A stretch of DNA of 64,000 bases from contig OZ231126.1 in the NCBI GenBank assembly GCA_965153355.1, forward strand, positions 105,586,001-105,650,000, written 5' to 3'. Source of the stretch: Flaccisagitta enflata. Lineage: Eukaryota; Chaetognatha; Sagittoidea; Aphragmophora. Position numbers and translations under genes: made by a program. Below are positions 26,814 to 38,665 of the stretch, one piece after another; position 1 is the first letter of the stretch, and every line of letters starts with the position of its first letter. The notes under the pieces were generated by a model, which ran no database searches, had not been told where the DNA came from, and was given only the letters and a program-made list of their open reading frames with translations.

Positions 26814-27206
26814 ATGGCTGCTAACACCAATACTGAAACTACGACATCAAATACTAACGATTCCAATGAAACTGAAAATGTTAACTCAAATACTGAAGAT
26901 GATGACGATTTAGATACTGATGGCTGTATTTGCCGAGATGTATGGAAGGAAGTGCTAGACGAACAAGAATCTATGAAAGATTACCTACAGGACGTCATGG
27001 ATAACCATCCATCAATTGTACAGGATGTTCTGCAAGAGTTGGAATCGAAGAACGAGGAACTGACCAGAGAAATTAATCAACTGATCAAGTCTAAATGTTC
27101 AAGATGTCGAAGAATGCATACAACATACGCTTGCAAGAATGAAAGAGGGGATGCCGCGGAGAGCGATTCTGGGTGTAACGCCTTAAATCACCATATTCTT
27201 GAATAA
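26814..27206 (+). CDS. 130-residue acidic protein with Cys cluster
   Basis: Starts at ATG 26814. Residues 1-35 are T/N/E/D-rich and disordered. Next come GCICRDVW, a helical region of about 60 residues predicted as coiled coil (EQESMKDYLQDVM to SKNEELTREINQLIKS), and then CSRCRR...YAC, which with the earlier CIC could form a small zinc site. The stop codon TAA sits inside an AATAAA hexamer (27,201-27,206), a ready-made poly(A) signal. Intact. No family recognised. Codon use is A/T-richer than the upstream gene. Confidence 0.6.
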   Translation: MAANTNTETTTSNTNDSNETENVNSNTEDDDDLDTDGCICRDVWKEVLDEQESMKDYLQDVMDNHPSIVQDVLQELESKNEELTREINQLIKSKCSRCRRMHTTYACKNERGDAAESDSGCNALNHHILE

Positions 27207-27732
27207 ACATGGAACAACTTAGAACCAATCACATAGTTTAAAACCTATATAGCTTCTTGATTGATCGATTGGTTATTTGTTTGGTTGATTGCTTCATATC
27301 TTAGTATTTGAACTCGATTTATCAACCCATTGATTGTATAGTTATTTGATGATTGGTTGATTGATTTACTGATTGGTTGATTAATTGATTGGCTAATTGA
27401 TTGATTATCAGTCTACAATTAATTACCTAATTATCTCAATCAATTTTTTCTCGCGCAAGAGTTGTAAGAAAAAAAGAAAGAAAGAAAGAAAGAGAAAAAC
27501 TTTAAGAGAGATAAGAGACAACAACATGGCGAATAACGCGAGCGGTGACGAGGGAAGCAGCAGTGACGACGAACTTGGGGAGGACGATGCTTACCGCCCA
27601 CTCACGGATCTGGATCTCCGTTTAGACAGCGTTCTCTTAGACGACCTCCACACGTAATTGAGAGAGAAAAAAAGAGGGGAAAACTTATATATCACGCTAG
27701 TAATTATCTACCTCCCTCATCCGCCCAAAGAC

Positions 27733-27749
27733 ACACACACGCACACACA

Positions 27750-27790
<41 letters not shown>

Positions 27791-28025
27791 AAAAGCACGT
27801 ACACACAAAAACAAGGCCGGATACACGGCTACCCCAGTCGCGTGCGGGTGGGCAGGGGCCGTAATTAAGGTCACCAGATCATTTGGGCAGGAGCAGTGAA
27901 GCCAAAAATCCCAAAACCCCAAAAAAAGTAAAGTGTGACCGACGGACGGACCGACGGACGGACCGACGGACGGACCGATGGACCGACAAAGCGGGGTGTA
28001 GAGTCGCGTAGCACGCGACTAAAAA
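27733..28025 (+). mobile_element. CA microsatellite plus M1 element in polymerase intron 1
   Basis: CA repeat at 27,733-27,788, then an M1 copy from AAGGCCGGATACACGGCTAC (27,814) to GCACGCGACTAAAAA (28,025). One of the best preserved copies: it has both the GTCGCGTGCGGGTGGGCAGG block and the GGACGGACCGAC repeats. Confidence 0.8.
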
Positions 28026-28421
28026 CAAACGTAAATTCTTTTCTTTTACATTTTAGGGGCCGGAGCAGTAAAAAACGCTGGTTTAGAGCGGAAACTTTCG
28101 AGCATGCCCGGTTTGAAGCCGGGCAAGAGATTGCATATTTCTTGAATTATGCGTTTATTCCCTGGATTCTAAGTTTAATTCTAGACTCTGACATGTCATT
28201 TTTCATCTTCACGGCGATGTTAATCAATTTTGAGCAGGCTCTCAACCCTATCGATACTTGTCAAAGGTACAAAGAAAGATACAAAATACTAAACCAATTA
28301 GTCTAGTCACATGCTAAGTTCTACTGTATCTATCGGTCTGTCTATCTGTATCTGTGTCTCTGTGTCTCTGTGTCTCTGTGTCTCTGTATTTCTGTATCTC
28401 TGTATATCTGTATCTCTGTCT

Positions 28422-28465
<44 letters not shown>

Positions 28466-30281
28466 CTCTCTCTCTCTTACAGTAAATTTATATATATATA
28501 TATATATATATATCCCATATGCATATACACAGATGGAGCAGCTATAGGAACGCATCCTTTATGCTGAGCCACTTATACAATAACCGAGAGAAAATGGCCT
28601 GGACACAGAATTTATGTTCGGAATTCGCAAATTCAGTCATGAACGATATCGAGGAAATGACGGTGAGAAACTAGAATTAATTAGCAAGAGCCGTGATATT
28701 CAATTTTTTTTTTAATAATTTCTCAAAGAAAAAAAAAATTTTTTTCTTAAACAATATGTCTTTTCTACAGATGCTCGATTCGGGCTGGAAATTTACCAGG
28801 CTAGTACAAACTTGAACGTTTCCCCCCCCCCAATCAAAATTTGTTTTACTTTTTTTCTTAGAAATAAGAAATTGTCAAAAAAAAATTAGCAAAAAATTTA
28901 AAAAGTTTTCAACCCTACTTAACTTTACACAGCATCGCTTTGGGGGACGTTCGTCACATAAGGAGACAACCGTTAAACGAGCTTAGTCTTGGAAAACTAG
29001 GAAATCGGCAGAATTTACCAAAATTCAACCCCAAGTTTAAGAGGCTATTTGCCGGGGTGGTTTTTGACCCGTCAAAGTATCTAAAAGTTGGTTTCCCAGT
29101 CAAAAATTTATGTCTCATCGCGAATATTATTCTACATATCAACTTGAAAATGGGCAACCGCTTAAATAATATAACCACCGCACAAATGGAAACCGACATG
29201 AACATGATTAGTTGGGGAGATATAATTACCCCAGACGCGACTGGGATACCCCTAAGAAAGTTGAAAGATTTAGAGGAAAAATTGAACCCCATACCACCCG
29301 CCTTGATAAGAAAGTACCCCGGGTTACAATTTCTAAACGGGATTTGCGTCAACGTTTTTCAACTGCGAACCACGGGCAATCACGCGAGGCTTTTTGGGGT
29401 CAGTCTAGGCGGCAGATATCAAAGGATTCGAGATGTGTTGCAGGTGGACGTTTTGATAGACGAGCAAAAGTTTAGGGACAAAACATCCAGCCCGGTCATG
29501 CCCAATCACTGTTTACTCATAGCTAACATCTCACTGTTCTTGCAAAAAAACCAGCAAAACATAAGCACTAACAGAAGCAGAAACAACCTGCTTTGTCGCG
29601 GATGCATGAAATATAGCAGTAGCCATAATCTCATGAAGAACCATTTCGATATTTGTGGGAGTCATGACAGGCTGGCTATCGGCAGAAGAAGGACAAAAAA
29701 TATATTGATCCATGAGCCAAAACGGCTTAACAAATTTACCGGTAAAATGGAAGATCACGGCACTTCATTTACCAAAGCTAACAATAAATTGTGCATCCAG
29801 GATCTTTCAATCGCCGTTTTAGATTATGAGGCTGCACAAGTACCATTAAACCACCAAGATCAGTCCGGTTGCACCGCGAGATCTGTCGACGGCATAACCG
29901 CAAAAACACCCTTGAACGCAACCACGTTATTACCTGTTATTTCGGTGAGTTTTGCATGGGCTTCTAACTACGCCGATACGCATCCGCTTCCACAAGATCT
30001 TCGCGCTCCGAGGTTCCTTAGGGTCGACGACAAGGATCCTCAGGGAGAGAGGAACTTCTACGTGGGCATGCTGTTGAAAATAAGGGAAGATTTGGTCAGA
30101 CATCACCGTTGGCTGCAGTCGGTTTTGGCCCAAGATTTGGGAGTCCCGCCCATTGGCCAGCGTCCATTGGAGCTTTTAAACTATTTTGAAAGTATTACCG
30201 AATGCCAACTCTGCGGAAGGACATTCGGTAGCAAATGCTACTCGGCTAGGTAACCGCTAAAAAAAAAGAATAGAAAAAAAA

Positions 30282-30325
<44 letters not shown>

Positions 30326-30364
30326 ACACCTCTTTTAAAATTGCGCTACCTCTAATTAATAGGA

Positions 30365-31500
30365 GCCGTCGGTGGTGTGAATGAATTTATTTAGATTCGT
30401 AACAACCAATACAATCAGCGATGTAAAGTCAGAATCAAGGATGGCCGATGAAAGTCCGAAGACTTGTTTCCAAACGGGTCCATAAATACATTAGACTTAA
30501 CAAAATGTAAAAAAATCAACAAAAATAAAAACGTAATCGTTTCCGAGACTAGTAAGCCATGTCATAACCAGGGCAATCACTTTAAAAGCAAATGTATCAA
30601 TCATAACCGTCAAGCAGATATGCCCGCAATTTACGCTTGAAAACCTTCAAAGAGTCGATCAACTTCAGATGACCGGGAAGCTCATTCCAATGTCTAATAC
30701 CTGTGACTGCAAATGTTGTAGGAGCAATGGCTACAGATTTCGAAACATGAAAGTTTGAAACACTACCACGAGTATGATAAGAATGAGTATCAGAAACAGA
30801 GGTAAAGTGTGTTGTGAGATACGATGGAGCGAGACCATGCTTGATTCTGAAAACGTGGACCAGTTTAAAATACTTTACACGATCTGGGACGGAAAGCCAG
30901 GAAAGTGATTTTAGCTCAGAGTGACCTACATGCTTTGTGAATTCAAAATTGTAAATGAAGCGCACCATTTTTCTTTGTAGGACATCCAATTTCAATCTAA
31001 GAGCTGAATTAATGCTGCTGTACCAAGACGATGCGCAATAATCCATGTAAGGTTGAATCAATGACATGCAAAGCATTTTCCGTAGATTAGAATCAAGCAG
31101 ATTTGAATTGCGGTACAAGAAAGATAATCGTGCCATACATGTCTTAAGGACTCCGCTAACATGAATAGAGCCATTTAGGTTGGCGTCAAGTTGTGCCCCA
31201 AGATACTTTACATGAGTGACCCGTTGAATGGCTTTTCCCTCACAGTGAATGGTAAATTCATCCGCCCTTTTTAACTTTCCCCTTGATCCAAAAAGCAAGC
31301 ACTCAGTCTTGCCCAAGTGAAGGGAAAGCTTGTTTTCAACGAGCCACTTTTGACACTCTGACAAAATAAAAAAAGTGTACGACCACAGCCATTTTGAGGC
31401 GCGCCCGGAGGACTCCCATCTGACGTCAGACTTGTCAACGAGATTGGCGAGCGGTTTGGCGCTCGGATTCACAAAAGCAAAATTTCCGTCCACTTATAAT
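30365..31500 (-). mobile_element. 5'-truncated LINE (CR1/L2/jockey-like), reverse-transcriptase C-terminus
   Basis: Minus-strand ORF 31493-30597 encodes the C-terminal reverse transcriptase/thumb region typical of CR1/L2/jockey LINEs: LHLGKTECLLFG, then VKYLGAQLD, ARLSFLYRNS, MDYCASSWY, and LQRKMVRFIYN, ending in a WNELP...FK..LR segment. A 3' untranslated part runs down to an AATAAATTCATTCACACC end near 30,365. The catalytic YADD part is missing, so this is a dead, 5'-truncated insertion. It lies in the 2.2-kb intron of the viral polymerase gene, so it arrived after integration. Confidence 0.85.
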
Positions 31501-31884
31501 TCGCTAAGAGCTGGGACCTGCCAAGGTGGGAGAGTGACAAAAAAAAATTAGATTTAACATCAAAATGAACAAAAGTATCGTTTCTTGAATTATACGGTCT
31601 TATCAATTAGATAATAATTTAATTAATCACTCAATTAATTAATTAATTAATTAGGATGCAACTTAAATCTATCGTGCGAGGCCTATATGCGAAAAAACCC
31701 TTTGGTCTTTGTCTGCCAAAATTTGGCTAAATTCGATAATTTTTACACAGGTTAGTAACCAACTGATCGACTGACTGACCGACCAACTGATCAACCGACC
31801 AACCGTCACATGGTCTAACCAATCAACCTTCGATATTTCGCGAGCCGACGACAGCGACAATCATTTTATTTTTTTGGCCTGCTT

Positions 31885-32468
31885 TTATCCCTTCCTTCCT
31901 TCCTTCCATCCTTCCTTTCTTCCTCCCTTCCTTCCTTCCTTCCTTCCTTCCTTGCTTCCTTGCTTCCTTGCTTCCTTCCTTCCTTGCTTCCTTCCTTGTT
32001 TGCTTACTTCCTTCCTTGTTTGCTTACTTCCTTCCTTGTTTACTCGCTTCCTTCCTTGTTTGCTCGCTTCTTTCCTTGCTTGCTTTCTTTCTTTCCTTGC
32101 TTGCTTCTTTCTTTCCTTGCTTGCTTCAGTCTTTCCTTGCTTTCTTCTATCTTTCCTTGCTTTTTTCTTTCCTTCTTTGCTTGCTTGCTTTTTTCTTTCT
32201 TTCCTTCTTTGCTTGCTTGCTTTTTTCTTTCTTTCCTTCCTTGCTTCCTTGTTTCTTTCCTTGCTTGCTTCCTTGCTTCCTTGCTTCCTTCTTTGCTTCT
32301 TTCCTTCCTTCCTTCCTTTCTTCCTTGTTTTTTTCCTTTTATTCTAATTTCTATCTTCCTTTCTTTCTTTCCTTCCTTCCTTTAAATCCTTCCTTTCTTT
32401 CTTTCCTCCCTATCAATCCTTCCTCCCTTTCTTTCTTTCCTCCCTTTCTTTCCTTCGTATTTCTTATC
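31885..32468. repeat. TTCC/TTGC pyrimidine-rich repeat
   Basis: Imperfect CCTT, CTTG and CTTT units over nearly 600 bp, ending in a pyrimidine tract and an AG at 32,470. All three plus frames are open and F/L/S/P-rich because of the repeat. They are not genes. Confidence 0.95.
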
Positions 32469-33684
32469 AGTGCGCGGTCTTATTGAACACGCGAGTTCAT
32501 ACAACATTCAATATACGGCCGCAGATGGAACACGGTACACAAAACCTCTATTGGACGGTCATCCAAACATGGTGTTTAAACAAATTAACAACTGTATTGG
32601 ATTAACCTTTAAATTCGCGTGTCCTTATTTCAATTGCGAGCATTGCAACCGTTCAGCGAGCGCGAATAAGGAGTCGAAGCTGAAAGGGGAAAAAAGAAGC
32701 TCATGTCCATTCCAACGAAGCGTAAAAGTGGTAGACGCGTATTTATTTACCAATTCAAGCATGGCCAACATGATCAACGACTTGCACGTGATGAGAAAAA
32801 ACACCAATATGCCCCTTCAAAAAACTTTCCCAAGAACCCACACTTACATGATGGACGAAGGTCATGACGAGAGTACGTTTGAGTTGGTTTGCGAAGGCAA
32901 AATGGAGTTTCCTTACGAACGTGTACACACCTGGTCGGACATGGAAGAAAGACAGATACCAACTAGAAGCGATTTTGCCAGCTCTTTGAGAGACTCGGAC
33001 AGTTTATCCCCACAACAATATACAGAATTTTGCAATCTTTGGAGAAAATTGAAAATAAGAAATTTGGCGGATTTACTGAGAGTTTACAATATTTTAGGTG
33101 AGAACCAATTAAGAAAAAAAACAAAACAAGGCCGGATACACCGCTAAAAATTAAATGGGGATGAATACACCTAATCCTCCTCATTCTTCTTTCTTTCTTT
33201 CTTTTTTTCCTTTCTCACTCCACCCCCCCTTCCCCCAACCCCCGCACACCTTTAAAACCACAGACGTGATGCTCACAATAGATTGTGTCCAACTTTTTTT
33301 TTATCAAGTTTTTAAAATAACGTCTATCTGGCCGGGACATCTTTTTACCATATCCAGCTTAGCCCTGAAAAGCTCTCTTTATCACTTTAAAAGCCCAGAC
33401 AACCCAAGAGAACGTCTGTTCATTAGACATCTTGACCAAGGCACATGGAATAGTTTCAAGGACTGCTTAACGGGAGGCTATAGCACCGTTAACGCTAAAT
33501 TTGCATTCGCGGACTTTGGGTATATCAAGAGGCCAGACCCAACCACCCGCCAAGAGCCCACATTAACGGATATACCGCGCAGTATCCGATTTTCAAAAAC
33601 ATTCGATGCAAACAGGTGTTTGTTAGCAATAAGGCCTAGTTAAACATATGTATTTTTTAAAAGACATGACACACAAAAAAAGTA

Positions 33685-33830
33685 AGGCCAGATACTAGTC
33701 GCGGATGGTTGGCCAGAAACAGTAATTTATTAACCACTCAAAATTAAAAAAAATTGTAACAGACAGATGGACGGACGGATCGACCTACCGACACGGCAAA
33801 AGTGAAGAACCGAGTGTCCACGACTAACCT
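33685..33830 (+). mobile_element. M1 family element in a polymerase intron
   Basis: AAGGCCAGATACTAGTCGCGGATGG to GTGTCCACGACTAA with GGACGGACGGATCGACC between. It fills most of the intron between exons 33,615 and 33,867. Confidence 0.65.
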
Positions 33831-35015
33831 TATTGCTAACTTGCCTATGAATATCATATTTTTTAGCTTGTACGCTGGGACACTATGTAAATATTTACTA
33901 CCCTACCGAGACTTTGTGACCCTCACAGAAGAAAATCCGACCATATTGTTCCGCGAAATGCGAGAAAATTTACTTGCTCACAATTGGGAATATTTTGCAA
34001 ACTTGGCCACAACTCACCAGAAATCTTGCCTTGTGGAATGTGACATCGATTATGATAGGAATGTTGGTTTGGTAGCTGGAGTCGATCTGAGCTTTTTTCC
34101 GCGCTTCCGAAAATCGAATTTCCAGTCCGTCACGAAACAGCAGGCGGAGAGAGCACGTGCTCTAAACCGCAAGTTGGACCGCGAACCGCCCAAATTTGTG
34201 AGCGTGAATGTTTGCGGCCCGATATGAGAATTTATCGACGCACTCGCATACATGAATGTGATGCTCAGTCTTAGGGTCACTAGGGTCCAAAAAATCATAT
34301 GTTTTACACAAGCGAATTTGTTTGGTCCTTATATCGAGTATCTTCAGTCCGTGAGGGGCCAAAGCCCATCTCCAATTCTTGGGAAGATGGTTAAATCAAT
34401 CGGGTGAGATGACACACAATCAACCGACCAATTTTATGAATAAAACGATAAACAACGAACGAAACGCAACGCGCGTGACAGCAGACATTTTGAGAGGTAG
34501 AAAAAAAAAAGAGAAAAAAAAGGTTGAAAGAAGATTAAGGATTCGATGAAATCGATAAACGCGACAAAAGAGCAACGATTTTGCGAAAGAAAGAAAAAGG
34601 ACCCAAGGAAGAGACTATGATAAATTGGGACAGGATAGGACAATAGACAAGAAAAAAAATAACCGTTACCCGCTTAATCTGCTTAATCTTAATCCACTTT
34701 TTTTTTAATCCCCTTAAGAAACGCATTATGCGGAAAACTTCATCAAGCAGTGGAGACATACAAAAGGGTGAAAGTGTCAACCAACGAACAAATGTTTGAC
34801 AAATTGATATTAGATCACAGATTTTGTGATCTCCAAGTATTGTCTCCCGAAACATGCCTTATCATTCAAGACGGGTTGGTCATCAAAAACCACTCATCTC
34901 ATCCCAGCATCAGCGCCAAGGTCCGTTTTTAATAGCTAATAAAATTGGAACATGTTTATAGTTGTTTAGTTGTTACATTCGGTCTATTTTTTCAGTTCTA
35001 AAAAAAAAATCACAG

Positions 35016-35047
35016 GAGAGAGAGAGAGAGAGAGAGAGAAATTGAAA

Positions 35048-35082
<35 letters not shown>
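35016..35082. repeat. Inverted GA/CT pair in a polymerase intron
   Basis: About 12 GA units, a 16-bp spacer, and about 14 CT units. The two tracts are reverse complements and would fold into a near-perfect hairpin within the 200-bp intron between 34,920 and 35,121. Confidence 0.85.
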
Positions 35083-35084
<2 letters not shown>

Positions 35085-35176
35085 CGAGACAATAATACTA
35101 TAAAATTCTATTATTCCTAGGTTTATAGTAGTTCGAAGCTGCACATGTGGGAAGCACGCCAATATCTATGTGCCAG

Positions 35177-35671
35177 TCAGGTGTGTCAAATACGGGTGAC
35201 GACTGAGTTTGAGACCATAACGCTGACGCAAGATGGGGCTGTTGATTTTAAAACGATCACCGTTTTCCTTTTTCCAAAATTCAATCGGCTATCATTTTTT
35301 TTCGCGATCAAAATCTAATGCAATGTCTGCACTCTCGTTCGCCAAGAAACAGATTTATCAACCAAAAAAGACCATTTTACTATTTTATTGCATTTGATAT
35401 GATTATTTCAGACACTTTTCTGTGAAGCTTAAAAAAGGATAGCAGCATTATAATGTAATAGGAATGCCCCAGTACACAAGGCAAAGGATGAAAAGTCAAA
35501 AACGTGATTACAACGTTATGCAAATTAGGGGCAAAACAGGGCTTTTAGAAAAAACGGAAGATGACAGAAATTTGAAAAAAGAAAAACGGTGGAGGCATAC
35601 AAATGAGTAACCCCAAAATGCCCTAGCGTTATACTCTCAGGGATTAATGTTTTGCATATTGACACACCCGA
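35177..35671. mobile_element. 495-bp DNA transposon inserted in the polymerase motif C exon
   Basis: The direct repeat ATGTGCCAG flanks it (35,168-35,176 and 35,672-35,680). Its ends are inverted: TCAGGTGTGTCAAATACGGG on the left, and the reverse complement of the right end is TCGGGTGTGTCAATATGCAA. Counting one copy of the flank, the host exon is in phase through the insertion point. No coding capacity. An 8-9 bp target duplication fits hAT or Mutator-like elements; the superfamily is not settled. Confidence 0.8.
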
Positions 35672-37904
35672 ATGTGCCAGGGACTGTCGTTATCACGATG
35701 ACGGCGCATCCAGATTAACCATTTCGGACACTGATAGGCAAGGATGACCAATACCAATACAATACCAATACAATATTACCACCAATTCACAAAACATATA
35801 ATATAAATATACCTCTTTTTTTTAGTTTCACTACATCTACAAAACGGTCGCGCTCTAACATAGAAATGTCCGAATTGAAAATGTTATTGGAAGAAAATAG
35901 CCAAGGAATACCATACACCCATTCACCATACACCCATTCTTACCATGCCAAAAGATTCGCTGACATTTATCTAAAAACACACGGAATGGTTTTGGATTAT
36001 TCATGCTTGGGGGAAGAGGTGAGCATTTTTTTTCAATTAAATCTTTTTTAAATTGTAACTCAAACATAAAAAAAATGTTATATTTTATTTAAAAATTAAA
36101 AAAAATTCCAATTTTTTTCTCAGAGTATCGTTTTCAAAATCCTGTGCAAAGATAATGAGCACAATAACAACACCAATGAAAACCCCGGTCTAAATGCCAC
36201 GGCTATCAAATTGAAGTACCTTGCAAAAAAGACAAAGAACAACAAATACTTGCTCAAGGACGAATGCGCGACGGGCTTATTGAATAAAATCTACGGTGCC
36301 AGTCCAAAGTATGTCCCTTAATCTTTTTTGCAAAACACATACAATTACTTAGTAAATTTCCAAAGAAAACAATAACAAAATTTCTTTTTTTCTTTTTTTT
36401 CTTTCCACCCTTCAACATAATAAAATAGGCAATACCTAATGACAACGTTACCAACCGAGGATCCATGTACTTTCCCTTACTTATCCAACCGAGACTCTAA
36501 AATACACGCTTTAAAGGCAAAAGGAACACCGGCCAAAGTTAAAAAAACCATGACTTTGTCTGATTTCTCTGAAACAATTGTAAAAAAAAGAACCCCAGAA
36601 AAGTGAAAATTCATTCTATGCGTCGCACAAACTTTAGAATTTCTATCATCCGTATTGAATTGAAAAGAAGGTTCTTTCAGCGTTTAATTCACACAATCCT
36701 ATTTGTTCCCTTATAAACCTCTCTTCTCCCATTTTATTGTTTCTTTTGAATTTGATTCGTGAGAGTTGCTCGACATTCAATAATCTAATTTTCCTCTTAA
36801 CGTGTCATGGCACTATGAATTTCGAAGGTCTCTATGCCCACCCTTAACAAGAGCGACACATGTTGCTTGTGTAAAGTGATTTTCGGGGTTGTAGGCTTTC
36901 AATCTAGTATTAATAAATTCATAGTTCATGCCAAAAATTGGACAAAAGCAGTCTTTTGATTTCAGATTTTAGGTGTGTCAACGCACCTCTTTAACTGGCT
37001 GTGTCCGTTGGTCTGTCCGTCGGTTGGTCTGTTGGTCGATGACGCAGTCTTTCGACGATCTATACGGCGCACCTTATTGGCCTTTTTTCTATCTTTCCAA
37101 AGTCTGTGACAGAGCACATCTTCATCAATTGTGGACCTGAAATCCGTATGTATACCAGCACAACCCCACCCAATGTTTCAATATCCCACAAATCCTGTTA
37201 TAAATAAAACAAATACCCTCTTAAGTTAAACTGAAGTCCTTGGGAGACCTCCAAGCCAACTTCTGTGAAGCTTAAATCCATTTCTTTTCTTTCTTTAAAA
37301 AACATTTGATTCTCTCAAATATATACTTGAATGCTATATACTTGAATGCCGTTTCCAAAATTGAGTAGGTTGAGACTTAATTCCTTCAAATAGCACTTTG
37401 GTATGAAAATGCAATGATGCTTATATAGTTTTAACTTTCTAACTAAAAACAATATAAGTGATAGTTTAAAAAAAATAGTTACAAAAAACAATACCGTGAA
37501 ATCCGATTCTCGTGGATTTCAATGGACCGACAATTTCATTGACAGGTTTCAAAAAGTGGAACGTGGAAATAAGATTGTTTCATCACTTCAGCCCTGTAAT
37601 ACTTAAAGCGCCAAATGTAGGGCGGCGACATTACAATTTCAGCTACAGCAGTGTGCAAAAAAAGTCTGCCATAATGTAATTCAAAAATACAAAACATAAA
37701 AAAATTTCATATAATATTTATTTCTGTGTCTCAAATTCTCATGGCCTTAATTTAATACCCTGAAAAAAGCCAACACTTTATCCATATCTCTTTCATGAAA
37801 TCCTTTAAAAAAGGAAAAGGTTTGGCCTTACTCGCACCTGCAATCTATTTCTAGATAACCCTACTTTTGGGTACTTATGCACTGATACTCATTCAATTCC
37901 ATAT

Positions 37905-38110
37905 CATTGTCCTTTTTGGGCAGCGGCCCCAAAGGCCAGTATTCTGTAGAGGAAAATACCGTTTTCCATGTGCAGCCCTTTGGTGCTGCTGCCCTGCTCT
38001 TGCTTCATTTCTAATCATATCACATTTGAAATCATGGTATTGGGTATCGCTGACCAAGCGCGATCCGTGGATGACAAACTGTTTAGTTCCATTAAAGGTG
38101 CGTTCTATAA
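37905..38110 (+). mobile_element. M2 family element, array-less
   Basis: GGGCAGCGGCCCCAAAGGCC and, 50 bp later, AGCCCTTTGGTGCTGCTGCC form the inverted pair. GCTGACCAAGCGCGATCC follows, as in the copy at 47,027. No minisatellite between the arms. Confidence 0.65.
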
Positions 38111-38494
38111 GAGGACTCTCAGTCTCTCAGTCCATCCGTCAATTTATACATTTGGGCCTGCGTCTACGTCTCTCTGTCCGTTATCTACGCTGCTCTAGTC
38201 TTTAAAAGTCATTCGCCAATTCAATATCACAACCCAGCCCAGCCCAGCCCAGCCCGGCCAATCGCCTTCAGGTTAGGCAAAGCAAAGGTAAACTGGTAAC
38301 CTAACTGACCTTGCTGGCTTTCCCCTTCCACTATCCCGGCAATTCTCACCTAATCTTTAAAAGCTTTACGGCCGCAATTTAACCCTGTTGTCAACATAGA
38401 CGTAAAGAAGATGTGGGTCGTATCGCTTTGATGAACCATTTCAATCTAATCCTGATCTCAAGTCTCAAGCCTTTTGTGTACGTACTAAGAATCG

Positions 38495-38665
38495 ACATTT
38501 AATAGTCGCAAAAGCGTTAGATGGTCAGCGGTACCCGTGCCCTGCCTAAGCAGGTTGTGGTTGAAATTGAGGGGGGGAGCAGGGCAGCGGCCCCGAAGGG
38601 GTCGATGACCTATGCTTTCACACATATGGGGAGGGATTTTCTCCTTCCTTCTCCTCCTCCCTCCT
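38495..38665 (-). mobile_element. M2 family element, nearly array-less
   Basis: GTCGCAAAAGCGTTAGATGG, GGGCAGCGGCCCCGAAGGGG and CTATGCTTTCACACATATGG, the same order as at 47,990-48,130, followed by only a short C/T-rich stretch. Confidence 0.65.

Larger units (their letters stand above)
27526..36606 (+). pseudogene. DNA polymerase B, protein-primed Polinton type, multi-exon, interrupted
   Basis: Exons: 27526-27653, 28057-28266, 28533-28662, 28771-28799, 28933-30249, 32496-33097, 33264-33615, 33867-34403, 34719-34920, 35121-35176 plus 35681-35737, 35826-36018, 36124-36308, 36429-36606. Phases agree throughout, giving about 1,391 codons. Recognisable in order: CRGC...C finger and Exo I DYE (about 29,820), CQLCG finger, Exo II region, Exo III Y-x3-D at the 33,097/33,264 junction, motif A DAN-SLY at 33,615/33,867, a QANLFGPYIEY segment, motif B NALCGK at 34,720, motif C DTD at 35,727-35,735 with its Ser codon completed by the next exon, and a KDEC...KAKG thumb-region end. 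Breaks: TGA at 34225, a 495-bp transposon at 35,177, and two GC-type donors. It copies the element DNA using a protein primer. Confidence 0.85.

Noticed and set aside
31874-32486. Three overlapping F/L/P/S-rich plus-strand ORFs
   Set aside because: All frames of a TTCC/TTGC repeat remain open; repeat artefact.
24421-34227. Stop-codon recoding (TGA or TAA read as sense)
   Set aside because: Both TAA and TGA occur, together with frameshifts and a transposon insertion, and host genes (ETHE1, GLRX3, the receptor) use normal stops. Decay or unseen introns explain it better.
37867-38205. 112-codon plus-strand ORF
   Set aside because: Overlaps an M2 relic; no conserved features and a transposon-derived sequence.
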